From assembly GCF_002094885.1 (NCBI RefSeq), contig NZ_MSIT01000001.1, positions 1-64,000 of the forward strand: a stretch of DNA of 64,000 bases, read 5' to 3'. Below, piece by piece: positions 24,447-40,089 of this stretch (position 1 is its first letter; each line of letters begins with the position of its first letter). This DNA is from Salibaculum halophilum (GTDB lineage Bacteria > Pseudomonadota > Alphaproteobacteria > Rhodobacterales > Rhodobacteraceae). Position numbers and translations under genes: made by a program. The notes under the pieces were generated by a model. That model saw only the letters and a list, made by a program, of their open reading frames with translations, searched no databases and had not been told where the DNA came from.

Positions 24447-25768
24447 TGCACCTCCGTAATCTCGACGCGGTCAAACTCTGCGACCGTCTGTTCGGGGCCC
24501 ATGGTGCCGGCAAAGATCGCGGGCGGCCCCTGCGTGCGCAGCACGGTGACCGGCTCGGTCTCCAGCACCTCGGGGCCGTCCGGCTGCATGGACCAGCCGT
24601 TCATTTCGAGCCGCGCGCGATAGTCGCGGCCGCTCTTGACCAGGCTGAGCGTGGCGCCCTTTTCCTCGAAGTCGGACAGGATGCGGCCGAGGTCGTAATC
24701 GCGCGGACAGCAGGAATCGCTGGCGATCTCCAGCCCATCGCTCGTTTCGTCGCCGCCGGTGACGGCCAGCAGCTTGAGCCACATGTCGTCGTTGGAATTG
24801 CCCTGGCGGTAGACCTCGGCCACGACGTAGTTGTCGGGGTCGGCATAGCGGCCGACCTGCAGGATCGCGCGGCGGCCGCCCAGCGTCTTCACCTCGCCCA
24901 TGCGGGCGGTGAAGTCGGCGGCGATTTCCCAGTCGCCCCCGGGCAGTTCGGCGGCGGTCCAGGAAAAGACGTTGGGCTGGTCGGGCTTGCCCAGATAGCC
25001 GTTGGCGACGGTCATGGTCATCAGCGCACCCTTGTCGAGGATAAAGCCGTTCGGATCGGGCTGTTGAACCGCCCAGTCGCTGCCCAGCTCGGCGCGGTCG
25101 AAGTCATCGACGTAAAGCGGCCCCGCCGGGTCCGGCGCGGGCTGGCTGACCGTCTGCAGGGCATCGGTCAGGCCGGCGGCGTTGTTCGCGCTGAGATACT
25201 GCCCGCCCGTCGCCTCGGCGAGGCAGGCAAGCTGGCCATCCGCATCCGCCACGTCGAATCCGATTACATGCGCGGTCAGGGGCGTGCCCGATTGCGCCAG
25301 TTCGTCGCCCAGCGCGCAGAGATCGGCGCCGCAGTTTTCAAGCCCGTCGGTGACAACCACCACCGAGGCGCCGGCGTCGTTCGCGCCAAGGCTGTCGCGC
25401 GCGGCGCGCACGGCCGCGCCGATGGGGGTCTTGCCGCGCGGGCTGATGCCGTCCATCAGGCTGCCGAGGGTGTCACGGTCCAGCGGGGCGGGGGCGGCCA
25501 GCACCTCGATGTCGTCGCAATCTCCCTCGCGCCGGTGGCCGTAGGCCATCAGGCCGAGGGCGCGGTCCTCGGGCCAGTCCGACAGCATCCGGTCGATCGA
25601 CCCGCGGGCGATCCCGATCTTGGCCTGACCGTCGATCTGGCCCCACATGCTCCCCGATCCGTCGAGAATTAGCATCGTGGACGGCGCCCCGCTCTCCTGG
25701 GCGGCGGCCGGGGTGGCGGCGAGGGTGACGGCGGCGGTGAGGCGGACGAGATCGGCAATAGGTTTCAT
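24443..25768 (-). CDS. Secreted von Willebrand factor A domain protein
   Basis: A 441-residue protein with a signal peptide (1-23) and a VWA domain (about 30-210). A complete metal-ion-dependent adhesion site is visible: D36-x-S38-x-S40 in LDGSGSMWG, the Thr in GKTPIGAAV and the Asp in VVTDGLENCG. The C-terminal half (about 225-441) resembles a concanavalin-like/LamG sandwich (LYVDDFDRAELGSDW, then YADPDNYVVAEVYRQG). It is first of a three-gene coupled operon and has GGGAG before its ATG. A calcium- or magnesium-dependent binding role is likely; the ligand is unknown. Confidence 0.88.
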   Translation of the reverse strand: MKPIADLVRLTAAVTLAATPAAAQESGAPSTMLILDGSGSMWGQIDGQAKIGIARGSIDRMLSDWPEDRALGLMAYGHRREGDCDDIEVLAAPAPLDRDTLGSLMDGISPRGKTPIGAAVRAARDSLGANDAGASVVVVTDGLENCGADLCALGDELAQSGTPLTAHVIGFDVADADGQLACLAEATGGQYLSANNAAGLTDALQTVSQPAPDPAGPLYVDDFDRAELGSDWAVQQPDPNGFILDKGALMTMTVANGYLGKPDQPNVFSWTAAELPGGDWEIAADFTARMGEVKTLGGRRAILQVGRYADPDNYVVAEVYRQGNSNDDMWLKLLAVTGGDETSDGLEIASDSCCPRDYDLGRILSDFEEKGATLSLVKSGRDYRARLEMNGWSMQPDGPEVLETEPVTVLRTQGPPAIFAGTMGPEQTVAEFDRVEITEVQ

Positions 25769-26138
25769 GGTAAGGCTCCCAGTGTTGAAGCCGGAGGCGG
25801 CCGACGCGGCCGGCCGATTGGGACAGGCCCCCGGAGGATCGAATCGACCCCATGCTTGCGGATCACCCCGGCACGGATCAACCCGGCGTGCCGGTGCACC
25901 TCATGTGCGACCTGCCGGCGGTTTGGACGGGGTCTGCCCAAGCGCGTCGGCAAAGGTGGTTGAGCGGTGTGAATTTGCCGGAAGTGTCGTGGGTTCGGAC
26001 GCGACGGTAGCGGTTTGCATCGCCCCAAGCCGGCCGCACTCACCGACACCGTCAAGTCCGCGGCTTGAGCTTCGACCAATGCAGCTGTCGCACCCGCTGC
26101 GCGCGGCAGAGGCGCGCATTTCGCCGCCGCACGCGCCG
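25769..26138. other. 370-base gap between VWA gene and mnmA
   Basis: This stretch lies upstream of the minus-strand VWA gene and downstream of mnmA. The VWA promoter should be here, but I see no convincing -35/-10 pair, operator, RNA gene or credible small ORF. A minus-strand frame of about 100 codons crosses it, but it is Arg/Pro-rich and has no good start. Confidence 0.6.
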
Positions 26139-27275
26139 TTACCCCCGCCAGATCCAGCCGCCGCCGAGGATGCGGGTGCTCTCGGTGTCGTAGAACACGC
26201 AGGCCTGGCCGGGGCTGACGCCTTCCTCGGGGGTCAGCAGCTCGACCTCGGCCTGCGCGTCGGACAGGGGGCGCAGCACCGCCGGGGCCGGCGGCCGGGT
26301 GGAGCGCACCTTGACCGCGATCTCGCGTTCGCCGGCATCCGTGAAGCCGCCATCGCCCAGCCAGTTGACCTCGCGCACCGGCACGGTGCGGGTCGCCAGC
26401 ATGTCCTTGGGGCCGACCACGACGCGGCGGTTTTCCACGTCGAGGCGGACCACGTAGAGCGGTTCGCTCAGCCCGCCGATCCCGAGCCCGCGGCGCTGGC
26501 CGATAGTGTAATGAATGACGCCCTTGTGCGTGCCCAGCACCTTGCCCGCCGGATCGACGATCTCGCCCGGTTCGGCCGCGCCGGGGCGCAGCTTTTCGAT
26601 GACGCCGGCATAGTCGCCGTCGGGCACGAAGCAGATATCCTGGCTGTCAGGCTTGTCGGCCACGCGCAGGCCGTAGCGCGCGGCCAGCTTGCGGGTCTCG
26701 TCCTTGCTGGCCAGGTGGCCCAGCGGGAAGCGCAGGAAATCCAGCTGGTCCTGCGTGGTCGAGAACAGGAAATAGGACTGGTCGCGGGTCGCATCCGCCG
26801 CACTGTGCAGCTCGGCCCCGCGCGCACCCATGCGGCGCTGGATATAGTGGCCCGTGGCCATGCAGTCGGCGTCCAGGTCCTTGGCCGTCTCCAGAAGGTC
26901 CTTGAACTTGACGCGCTCGTTGCAGCGGATGCAGGGCACGGGCGTCGCCCCGCCAAGGTAGCTGTCGGCGAACTCGTCCATCACCGCCTCGCGGAAGATG
27001 TTTTCGTAATCCAGAACGTAGTGGGGAAAGCCCATCTCCTCGGCCACGCGGCGGGCATCGTGGATGTCGCGGCCCGCGCAGCAGGCGCCCTTCTTGGCCA
27101 GCGCCGCGCCATGATCGTAAAGCTGCAGGGTCACGCCGACCACGTCGTAGCCCTCGTCGGCGAGCATGGCCGCCACGACCGAGGAATCGACGCCGCCGGA
27201 CATGGCCACCACGACACGGGTGTCTGCGGGGGCCTTGGGCAGGCCGAGCGAGTTGAGCGCGGTGTCGAGGGACAT
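26139..27275 (-). CDS. mnmA: tRNA-specific 2-thiouridylase MnmA
   Basis: A 378-residue enzyme that thiolates U34 of tRNA-Glu, -Gln and -Lys. The PP-loop ATPase motif [17 protein letters not shown] is present. The catalytic cysteine pair lies in [13 protein letters not shown] and [13 protein letters not shown]. The start [16 protein letters not shown] is chosen because of AAAGG 8 bases upstream; the frame extends 15 codons further but that part looks like leader. Divergent from sciP. Confidence 0.95.
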   Translation of the reverse strand: MSLDTALNSLGLPKAPADTRVVVAMSGGVDSSVVAAMLADEGYDVVGVTLQLYDHGAALAKKGACCAGRDIHDARRVAEEMGFPHYVLDYENIFREAVMDEFADSYLGGATPVPCIRCNERVKFKDLLETAKDLDADCMATGHYIQRRMGARGAELHSAADATRDQSYFLFSTTQDQLDFLRFPLGHLASKDETRKLAARYGLRVADKPDSQDICFVPDGDYAGVIEKLRPGAAEPGEIVDPAGKVLGTHKGVIHYTIGQRRGLGIGGLSEPLYVVRLDVENRRVVVGPKDMLATRTVPVREVNWLGDGGFTDAGEREIAVKVRSTRPPAPAVLRPLSDAQAEVELLTPEEGVSPGQACVFYDTESTRILGGGWIWRG

Positions 27276-27369
27276 GGAAGCGACCTTTGCCGGAGACGGG
27301 CGCAATATAGGAAAATGCAAGATACTCTCAAGGGGCGCCTTTACCCCGCCTTAGCCGAGATCGCGGCAC

Positions 27370-27386
27370 CTGAACGGCATGTTCAG
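27370..27386. promoter_or_regulatory. Inverted repeat CTGAAC-N5-GTTCAG before sciP
   Basis: A perfect 6-bp inverted repeat with a 5-base spacer sits 22 bases before the sciP start, where an operator or the transcription start would be. GAAC...GTTC half-sites recall LexA sites of Gram-positives, but the alphaproteobacterial LexA box is a direct GTTC-N7-GTTC, so the binding protein is unknown. Confidence 0.35.
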
Positions 27387-27407
27387 TCACGACAGAGGGG
27401 TGAGGAC

Positions 27408-27686
27408 ATGTATCTGCGCAAGACGGAGGGGCCGCGCGCGGTCACCCTGCCGGACGGCACGGTGATGACGCGCGCCGACCTGCCCGAGGCGACGACGCGG
27501 CGCTGGGTGGCGTCGCGCAAGGCGGCCGTGGTGCGTGCGGTGGCCCATGGGTTGATCACGCGGGAGTGGGCGAAATCGACCTACGGCCTGTCCGAAGAGG
27601 AACTGGCCGAGTGGGAGTCGGCCGTCCTCAGACATGGGGAAGCGGCGCTCAAGGCCACCGCACTTCGAAAATATAGACAACCTTAG
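27408..27686 (+). CDS. sciP: CtrA inhibitor SciP (DUF1153)
   Basis: A 92-residue helix-turn-helix-like protein (MYLRKTEGPRAVTLPDGTVM, then TTRRWVASRKAAVVRAVAHG), a close match to SciP as I know it. In Caulobacter SciP binds CtrA at promoters and blocks RNA polymerase recruitment in early S phase. A GAGGGGTGAGG ribosome-binding region precedes the ATG. The neighbouring ctrA, 91 bases downstream on the same strand, supports the call. Confidence 0.92.
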   Translation: MYLRKTEGPRAVTLPDGTVMTRADLPEATTRRWVASRKAAVVRAVAHGLITREWAKSTYGLSEEELAEWESAVLRHGEAALKATALRKYRQP

Positions 27687-27689
27687 GTA

Positions 27690-27754
27690 GATTCGTAAAC
27701 TGACAACCGGACGGTAACGTGTGGTTAACCTTCTGCCCCCTAGGTTTGGTTAAC
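27690..27754 (+). promoter_or_regulatory. ctrA promoter region with GANTC and two TTAAC sites
   Basis: Between sciP and ctrA a GATTC (27690-27694) is a CcrM methylation target. GGTTAACC (27723-27730) and GGTTAAC (27748-27754) each carry the CtrA half-site TTAAC. The half-sites are 25 bases apart, not the N7 spacing of a full box. The combination is the kind used in Caulobacter for methylation-dependent and autoregulated ctrA expression. No -35/-10 can be placed firmly. Confidence 0.55.
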
Positions 27755-27777
27755 GCACGAACGAACGGAGAACAGTC

Positions 27778-28491
27778 ATGCGCGTCTTGCTCGTCGAGGA
27801 TGATCCGACCACCGCCAAGAGCATCGAATTGATGCTGGGCCATGCCAACCTCAACGTCTACACCACCGAGCTGGGCGAAGAGGGCATCGACCTGGCCAAG
27901 CTCTACGACTACGACCTTATCCTGCTGGACCTGAACCTGCCGGACATGCCCGGCCACGACGTCCTGCGCCAGCTGCGCCTGGCCCGGATCGAGACGCCGA
28001 TCCTGATTCTCTCGGGCGAGGACGCGACCGAGTCCAAGCTCAAGGGCTTCGGCTTCGGGGCAGACGACTACCTGACCAAGCCGTTCCACCGCGAGGAACT
28101 GATCGCGCGGATCCACGCCATCATCCGCCGCTCCAAGGGGCACGCGCAGTCGGTCATCCGCACCGGCAAGGTCTCGGTGAACCTGGACGCCAAGACGGTC
28201 GAGGCCGGGGGCGAGCCCGTGCATCTGACCGGCAAGGAATACCAGATGCTGGAGCTTCTGAGCCTGCGCAAGGGCACCACCCTGACCAAGGAAATGTTTC
28301 TCAATCACCTTTACGGCGGCATGGACGAACCCGAGCTGAAAATCATCGACGTCTTCATCTGCAAGCTGCGCAAGAAGCTCTCCGAGGCGACGGGCGGCGA
28401 CAGCTACATCGAGACCGTCTGGGGCCGCGGCTATGTCCTGCGCGACCCCGATCAGGGCGCGGATTCCGAACAGGTCGCTGTCGGGGCCTGA
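27778..28491 (+). CDS. ctrA: Cell cycle response regulator CtrA
   Basis: A 237-residue OmpR-type response regulator. The receiver domain (1-120) has acidic pocket E7-D8-D9, phosphoacceptor D51 in [12 protein letters not shown] and K in [11 protein letters not shown]. The winged-helix DNA-binding domain (about 125-225) ends [15 protein letters not shown]51 is the same position as in Caulobacter CtrA. It binds TTAA-N7-TTAA and controls cell cycle, motility and, in Rhodobacterales, gene-transfer-agent and flagellar genes. A full CtrA box occurs at 32988 in this window. The C-terminus ends GA rather than the AA needed for ClpXP turnover in Caulobacter. Confidence 0.97.
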   Translation: MRVLLVEDDPTTAKSIELMLGHANLNVYTTELGEEGIDLAKLYDYDLILLDLNLPDMPGHDVLRQLRLARIETPILILSGEDATESKLKGFGFGADDYLTKPFHREELIARIHAIIRRSKGHAQSVIRTGKVSVNLDAKTVEAGGEPVHLTGKEYQMLELLSLRKGTTLTKEMFLNHLYGGMDEPELKIIDVFICKLRKKLSEATGGDSYIETVWGRGYVLRDPDQGADSEQVAVGA

Positions 28492-32939
<4,448 letters not shown>

Positions 32940-32967
32940 CTGCAAACTGGTCTTTTTGTTCACGAAT

Positions 32968-32982
32968 GTTCTTAAAAAGTTC
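32968..32982 (+). promoter_or_regulatory. LexA (SOS) box GTTC-N7-GTTC
   Basis: GTTC at 32968-32971, seven bases, and GTTC at 32979-32982 match exactly the direct-repeat LexA box known from Rhodobacter and other alphaproteobacteria. A third GTTC at 32958 sits one N6 spacer upstream. The site is 29 bases after the recG stop and 63-77 bases before the ATG of the 40-codon gene, a good operator distance. This suggests DNA-damage control of that gene. Confidence 0.7.
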
Positions 32983-32987
32983 TTGCG

Positions 32988-33002
32988 TTAAGGCGTGGTT
33001 AA
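32988..33002 (+). promoter_or_regulatory. CtrA box TTAA-N7-TTAA
   Basis: TTAA at 32988-32991, seven bases, and TTAA at 32999-33002 match exactly the full CtrA binding site. It starts five bases after the LexA box and ends 42 bases before the ATG of the 40-codon gene. The ctrA and sciP genes are 5 kb away in this same window. Confidence 0.7.
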
Positions 33003-33044
33003 TGAGAACAAAGTGGCAACAAAGATGTGAGAAGGAGCACCGAA

Positions 33045-33167
33045 ATGGCCCGGGAAATCAGACAGGCGATCGCCCGTTCGCGTGACACACTGGTGGCCGA
33101 TGCCTTTGGCGCGGCCGCACTGATGGTCCTGCTGGTTGTGTCGCTGCACCTGCCCGCGTTCTTGTGA
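33045..33167 (+). CDS. 40-residue single-span membrane peptide with LexA and CtrA boxes
   Basis: The ATG has a strong GAAGGAG 7 bases upstream. The product is 40 residues, begins MAREIRQAIARSRDTLVADA and ends in a hydrophobic span (about residues 21-40, finishing LHLPAFL). The basic, amphipathic N-terminus predicts N-in topology with the helix ending at the periplasmic face. It is probably a real and conserved gene: good start signal, ordered sequence, its own promoter region with LexA and CtrA boxes, and a strong terminator at 33315. I know no name for it. By size, topology and control it resembles SOS-induced small division inhibitors (SidA of Caulobacter), but I see no sequence match. Confidence 0.75.
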   Translation: MAREIRQAIARSRDTLVADAFGAAALMVLLVVSLHLPAFL

Positions 33168-33314
33168 TCTGCCGCGCGCCCCGGGCCGGTCGTTCCGCAT
33201 CGCCTGTCCCATCCGCGATGCCATGACGGCCCTCCACGGCGGCTCTGCCTCCGCCGCACACCGCCCGGGATCTGCCTCTCCCGACCGCGGCCGGACTTTC
33301 GGGGCGCACACCTG

Positions 33315-33352
33315 CCGCCGCGTTCCCCTGTCCCGGGGCGCGGCGGTTTTTT
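33315..33352 (+). terminator. Rho-independent terminator
   Basis: An 8-bp stem CCGCCGCG/CGCGGCGG with a nested CCCC/GGGG inside is followed by six T (33347-33352). It would end transcripts of the small membrane peptide and read-through from recG, just before the convergent NifU-like gene. The stretch 33168-33314 holds no feature I can support. Confidence 0.88.
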
Positions 33353-33371
33353 CTGTTCGGGGAAGCGCCTG

Positions 33372-33824
33372 TCAGGCGCAGTCGGCCTCGCGCGCGGCCT
33401 TGAAGGCCTCCAGCGTGGCATCCAGCGCCAGCAGGATCGAGGCGTGACGGTTCTTGTAGTCCCGCGCCGGTTGCAGCACTTCCAGCCCGTCGAAGGGTGC
33501 CGCCGGCGGCGGGCCGTCCTGCTTGAGCATGGCGTGCAGCGCGTCGCGCGCCTGTTGCACCTGCGGTTCGGTCGTGCCGATGACATTGGCAGCCACCACG
33601 GCCGCTGCGGCCTGGCCCAGCGCGCAGGCCTTCACGTCCTGGCCGTAGTCGGTCACCTTGCCCTCGGCGACACGCAGGTCCACCGACACGGTGGACCCGC
33701 AAAGCGGTGAGCGCACCCGGCCGCTGCCGTCGGGGGCGTCCAGCCGCCCTAGCCGTGGAATCTCCGCCGCCAGCCCAAGAATCCGGGTGGAGTAGAGCTT
33801 GATCATGTCGGTTTCTGCGGTCAT
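33372..33824 (-). CDS. NifU/IscU-like iron-sulfur cluster scaffold protein
   Basis: A 150-residue protein that starts MTAETDMIKLYSTRILGLAA. Three cysteines sit in the places expected of an IscU-type scaffold: one in SPLCGSTVSVDL, one in VKACALGQAAAAV and one at the very end (EADCA). Such proteins assemble Fe-S clusters on three cysteines. The protein is not next to an isc or suf operon. It is divergent from hisI. A start six codons downstream (MIKLYSTRI) is possible. Confidence 0.82.
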   Translation of the reverse strand: MTAETDMIKLYSTRILGLAAEIPRLGRLDAPDGSGRVRSPLCGSTVSVDLRVAEGKVTDYGQDVKACALGQAAAAVVAANVIGTTEPQVQQARDALHAMLKQDGPPPAAPFDGLEVLQPARDYKNRHASILLALDATLEAFKAAREADCA

Positions 33825-33892
33825 GGGTTTGCCCTCGGCTGTCTTGCCCAATAAATAGGCTGGCCGATCCCAGATGCCAAAGGAAATTCGAC

Positions 33893-34255
33893 ATGGCCTT
33901 CGATCCCGCGACGCTGACCTTTGACGCCGACGGGCTTGTCCCCTGTATCGCGCAGGATGCCACGGACGGCACCGTACTGATGATGGCCTGGATGACCCGC
34001 GCGGCCGTCGAGACCACGCTGGCCACCGGCCGCGTCACCTACTGGTCGCGCTCGCGGCAGGCCCTCTGGGCCAAGGGCGAGAGCAGCGGCCACGTGCAGG
34101 AGCTTGTCGACCTGCGCGTCGATTGCGACCGCGATTGCCTGCTGGCGGTGGTGCGCCAGACCGGGCCGGCCTGCCACACCAACCGGCGGTCGTGTTTCTA
34201 TACCTCTGTCACCGGCGAGGCGGAGCGGGAGCTGATGCGCCCGGTTGACGGCTAG
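33893..34255 (+). CDS. hisI: Phosphoribosyl-AMP cyclohydrolase
   Basis: A 120-residue enzyme of the third step of histidine synthesis. The zinc ligands and signature are visible: CDRDC in VDLRVDCDRDCLL and the distal Cys pair in GPACHTNRRSCFYT, with TYWSRSRQALWAKGE upstream. There is no fused HisE domain, as usual in alphaproteobacteria. The other his genes are not in this window. Confidence 0.96.
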   Translation: MAFDPATLTFDADGLVPCIAQDATDGTVLMMAWMTRAAVETTLATGRVTYWSRSRQALWAKGESSGHVQELVDLRVDCDRDCLLAVVRQTGPACHTNRRSCFYTSVTGEAERELMRPVDG

Positions 34256-34296
34256 GGTGCCTTGGTCTGGCGTTTATCGGCCCGGATGATGCGGTG

Positions 34297-35121
34297 TCAG
34301 AGTCCAACGCGCGCGCGGATGTCGGCCGGGGTCGCGCCCGCGGCGCGCAAGCTGGCAAGCGATGTCGCGGAGTCGATCTTGGCCAGGCGCTTGCCGCTGG
34401 CGTCGTGGATCAGCCCGTGATGGTGATAGACGGGCACCGGCCAACCCATCAGCGCCTGCAGCGCCACGTGCAGGAAGGTCGCGTGCCAGAGGTCGACCCC
34501 GCGCACGACGTGGGTGATGCCCTGCGCCGCGTCGTCGACGGGGCAGGCGAGGTGATAGGCCGGATCGCCGCTGTCCCTGCGCCGCAGCACCGGGTCACCG
34601 ATCAGGCCGATCAGCTGATCCGGGTCGGGGGTGTGCCGGCCTGCGTGCAGCGGGCCGATCTCGGTAAAGGCGGGCAGGGGGCCGGCCTGGTCGAGCGCGC
34701 GGGCGAGGTCGAGCCGCAGCGCGTCGCCGGGCCGCGCATCTGACAGCGGGCGGTGGCGGCAGGTGCCGGGATAGACCAGCCCGTCCCACCCGGGCCGCGC
34801 GCCCGCCGCCTTTATGGCCGAGCGCGAACAGGAACAGGGGTAGAGCAGCCCGCGCGCCGCGATGGCATCAAGCACGGCGGTGTACTCGGCCAGGTGGTCG
34901 GACTGCCGCCGCACCGGGTTGGGCCAGTCCAGCCCAAGCCAGCGCAGATCCTCCTGTATCGCGGCCTCGTACTCGGGGCGGCAGCGGGTGCTGTCGGTAT
35001 CCTCGATCCGCAACAGCGCCGTGCCGCCCATGTCACGCGCCACCTGCAAGACGGTCAGCGCCGAAAAGGCGTGGCCCAGATGCAGCCGCCCCGTGGGCGA
35101 GGGCGCAAAGCGCGTGATCAT
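34297..35121 (-). CDS. gluQRS: Glutamyl-Q tRNA(Asp) synthetase
   Basis: A 274-residue truncated glutamyl-tRNA synthetase-like enzyme that glutamylates queuosine in tRNA-Asp. The HIGH-like motif is HLGH in FAPSPTGRLHLGHAFSAL and the KMSKS-like motif is KRLAK. A zinc-binding pair CSCS is visible in YPCSCSRSAIK. It lacks the anticodon-binding domain, which distinguishes it from GltX. The ATG overlaps the upstream methyltransferase stop (ATGA). Confidence 0.93.
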   Translation of the reverse strand: MITRFAPSPTGRLHLGHAFSALTVLQVARDMGGTALLRIEDTDSTRCRPEYEAAIQEDLRWLGLDWPNPVRRQSDHLAEYTAVLDAIAARGLLYPCSCSRSAIKAAGARPGWDGLVYPGTCRHRPLSDARPGDALRLDLARALDQAGPLPAFTEIGPLHAGRHTPDPDQLIGLIGDPVLRRRDSGDPAYHLACPVDDAAQGITHVVRGVDLWHATFLHVALQALMGWPVPVYHHHGLIHDASGKRLAKIDSATSLASLRAAGATPADIRARVGL

Positions 35122-35726
35122 CCCCGCCGCAGAACGATCACGTCCGAGCCCATGTCCTTGGCCGCCAGGTGCGGGCCGTGCTCGCGCGAGAGCAGCGCGA
35201 CGTCCCCGGCGGCGACATGGGCGTCGAGCACGGCGTCATATGTGCCGTTCTCGATCGTGGGGTCGTTGAAGGACATGGCCAGGATACCGCCCGGCGTCAG
35301 GTGCCTGATCAGCAGGCTGAGCGTCTCGGGCGGGGCGGCGCCGAGGCTGACCACGCCGACGGCGACGATGGCGTCATAATTGCGTGGCAGGGCCGCGCCG
35401 GGGGCGCCGACCCAGAGGTCGTCGTAGAGGTTCTTGTCGCGGGCGATCTCGACCATTTCGGCCACGACATCCGTGCCGTGCAGGTGGGCGAACCCGGCCC
35501 GCAGCAGGGCGGCGCCGGAAATGCCTGTGCCGCAGCCGAAATCGAGCACTGTGGTCTCCGCGGCCACATGGCGGGCCAAGGCCGCGGTCAGCCGGTCCGG
35601 CGTGCGATAGTCGAAGGTTTCCAGATCGGAGTCGTAGGCCCCGGCCCAGTCGCGGTAGACGTCGATCGTCTCCTCGACGGGCCGCGGGGTCCAGAGGTTG
35701 GCGGGGGTTGAAGTGTCATCGGTCAT
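35118..35726 (-). CDS. Class I SAM-dependent methyltransferase
   Basis: A 202-residue Rossmann-fold methyltransferase. Motif I is VLDFGCGTGISGAALL and the acidic residue after strand 2 is in LHGTDVVAEMVEIA. An N-terminal helical cap (VYRDWAGAYDSDLETF) is typical of this group. The substrate is unknown; small molecules are more likely than nucleic acid. It lies between trmFO and gluQRS, two tRNA-modification genes, so a tRNA-linked role is possible. Confidence 0.85.
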   Translation of the reverse strand: MTDDTSTPANLWTPRPVEETIDVYRDWAGAYDSDLETFDYRTPDRLTAALARHVAAETTVLDFGCGTGISGAALLRAGFAHLHGTDVVAEMVEIARDKNLYDDLWVGAPGAALPRNYDAIVAVGVVSLGAAPPETLSLLIRHLTPGGILAMSFNDPTIENGTYDAVLDAHVAAGDVALLSREHGPHLAAKDMGSDVIVLRRG

Positions 35727-35748
35727 GACGGGCAGGCTAGTGGCAGGG

Positions 35749-37104
35749 TCAGGCGGCGTCCAGTGCCGTAGCCGCCAGCCAGGCCCGCCAGTCGGCCTTG
35801 GCGCGGTCGGTGTAGGCGCGATAGCGGTCCTTGCGGCCGCGCCGCCCGCCTTTGAGCCCCTCGACCGGGGGGAACAGCCCGAAATTGACGTTCATGGGCT
35901 GGAAGGTCTTGGCCTCGGCCCCGCCGGTGATATGCGTGACCAGCGCGCCCATGGCGGTGGTCTGGGGCACCGGCGGCAGGGCGGTGCCGGTCATCTCGGC
36001 CACGGCGAGTCGCCCGGCCAGAAGGCCCATGGCCGCGCTTTCGACGTAGCCCTCGACGCCCGTGATCTGGCCGGCGAACCGGATGTTGGGCCGTGATTTC
36101 AGCCGCATCTGCCCGTCCAGCAGCGTCGGCGAATTGAGGAAGGTGTTGCGGTGGATACCGCCGAGGCGGGCGAACTTCGCGTCCTGCAGGCCCGGGATCA
36201 TGCGGAAGACATCCCCTTGCGCGCCATACTTCATCTTGGTCTGGAAGCCGACGATATTATAGAGCGTTCCCAGCGCGTTATCCCTGCGAAGTTGAACCAC
36301 TGCATGAGGTTTTTCCGCGGGCGCGTGCGGGTTGGTCAGGCCGATGGGCTTCATGGGGCCGTGGCGCAGGGTTTCGCGGCCGCGTTCGGCCATGACCTCG
36401 ATCGGCAAGCAGCCGTCGAAGTAGCCGGCCGTCTCGCCTTCCTTGAAGGCGGTCTTGTCGGCGGCCAGCAGCGCATCGATGAAGGCCTCGTACTGGTCGC
36501 GCGACAGCGGGCAGTTGATGTAGGCTTTTTGCTCGACCTCGGTTTCGCCCTTGTCATAGCGCGACTGTTCCCAGGCCTGCCCCATGTCGATGGTCTCGGC
36601 ATAGACAATGGGGGCGATCGCATCGAAGAAGGCCAGCGCCTCGGCGCCCGTTTCGGCCCGGATCGCCTCGGCCAGCGGGCCCGAGGTCAGCGGCCCGGTG
36701 GCGATGATCCAGTGGCCGTCGTCGGGCAGGCTGTCGATCTCCTCGTAAGAGACGCTGATATTGGGATGCGCCGTCAGCTTGGCGGTGACGGCCTCGGCGA
36801 AGGGGTCACGGTCCACGGCCAGCGCGCCGCCCGCGGGCAGCTTGTGCGCGTCGGCGGTGGTCATGATGACCCCGCCCGCCTGGCGCATTTCCCAGTGCAG
36901 CAGGCCGACAGCGTTCTGCTCGTCGTCGTCCGAGCGGAAGGAGTTGGAACAGACCATCTCGGCCAGGTGGCCGGTGCGATGGGCGAAGGTCTCGACCCCC
37001 GGGCGCATCTCGTGGATGACCACGCGGCGGCCCGCGTTGGCCGCCTGCCAGGCGGCCTCGGACCCGGCCATGCCACCGCCGACGATGTGAAGTGTTTGTG
37101 TCAT
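35749..37104 (-). CDS. trmFO: Folate-dependent tRNA (uracil-5)-methyltransferase TrmFO
   Basis: A 451-residue FAD/folate enzyme that makes m5U54 in tRNA. The N-terminal dinucleotide fold is [20 protein letters not shown], and the conserved Cys region [13 protein letters not shown] and NVNFGLFPP near the C-terminus are present. The start ATG is chosen two codons inside a GTG. It belongs to a directon with gyrA upstream and the methyltransferase and gluQRS downstream. Confidence 0.95.
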   Translation of the reverse strand: MTQTLHIVGGGMAGSEAAWQAANAGRRVVIHEMRPGVETFAHRTGHLAEMVCSNSFRSDDDEQNAVGLLHWEMRQAGGVIMTTADAHKLPAGGALAVDRDPFAEAVTAKLTAHPNISVSYEEIDSLPDDGHWIIATGPLTSGPLAEAIRAETGAEALAFFDAIAPIVYAETIDMGQAWEQSRYDKGETEVEQKAYINCPLSRDQYEAFIDALLAADKTAFKEGETAGYFDGCLPIEVMAERGRETLRHGPMKPIGLTNPHAPAEKPHAVVQLRRDNALGTLYNIVGFQTKMKYGAQGDVFRMIPGLQDAKFARLGGIHRNTFLNSPTLLDGQMRLKSRPNIRFAGQITGVEGYVESAAMGLLAGRLAVAEMTGTALPPVPQTTAMGALVTHITGGAEAKTFQPMNVNFGLFPPVEGLKGGRRGRKDRYRAYTDRAKADWRAWLAATALDAA

Positions 37105-37156
37105 GCGCACTCAAATAGTGTTGCCGCGGCCCGCGGGAAACCCCGGGGCCGCGTGG

Positions 37157-39886
<2,730 letters not shown>

Positions 39887-40089
39887 GTTGTCTGCCTGTT
39901 GGGGCCGCGCGTTTCAGGACCCGTCAAGATATTGTTTGAAAGGGTATATCACCCCCGAGGGATGGGGTGCAATGGGGGCCGGGGCGCGCGGCTGTCAGCC
40001 ACCGCGCACCCCTGCCAACAGCCTGTTTTCATTGACAGGTTAACCGCTGGTGCCGTCACATAGTGGCCATGACGACAGCGGAGCAGGAT

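Noticed and set aside
25765-26079. 104-codon minus-strand frame in the gap upstream of the VWA gene
   Set aside because: Arg/Pro-rich with no ribosome-binding site and it overlaps the VWA start; typical of chance frames at this GC.
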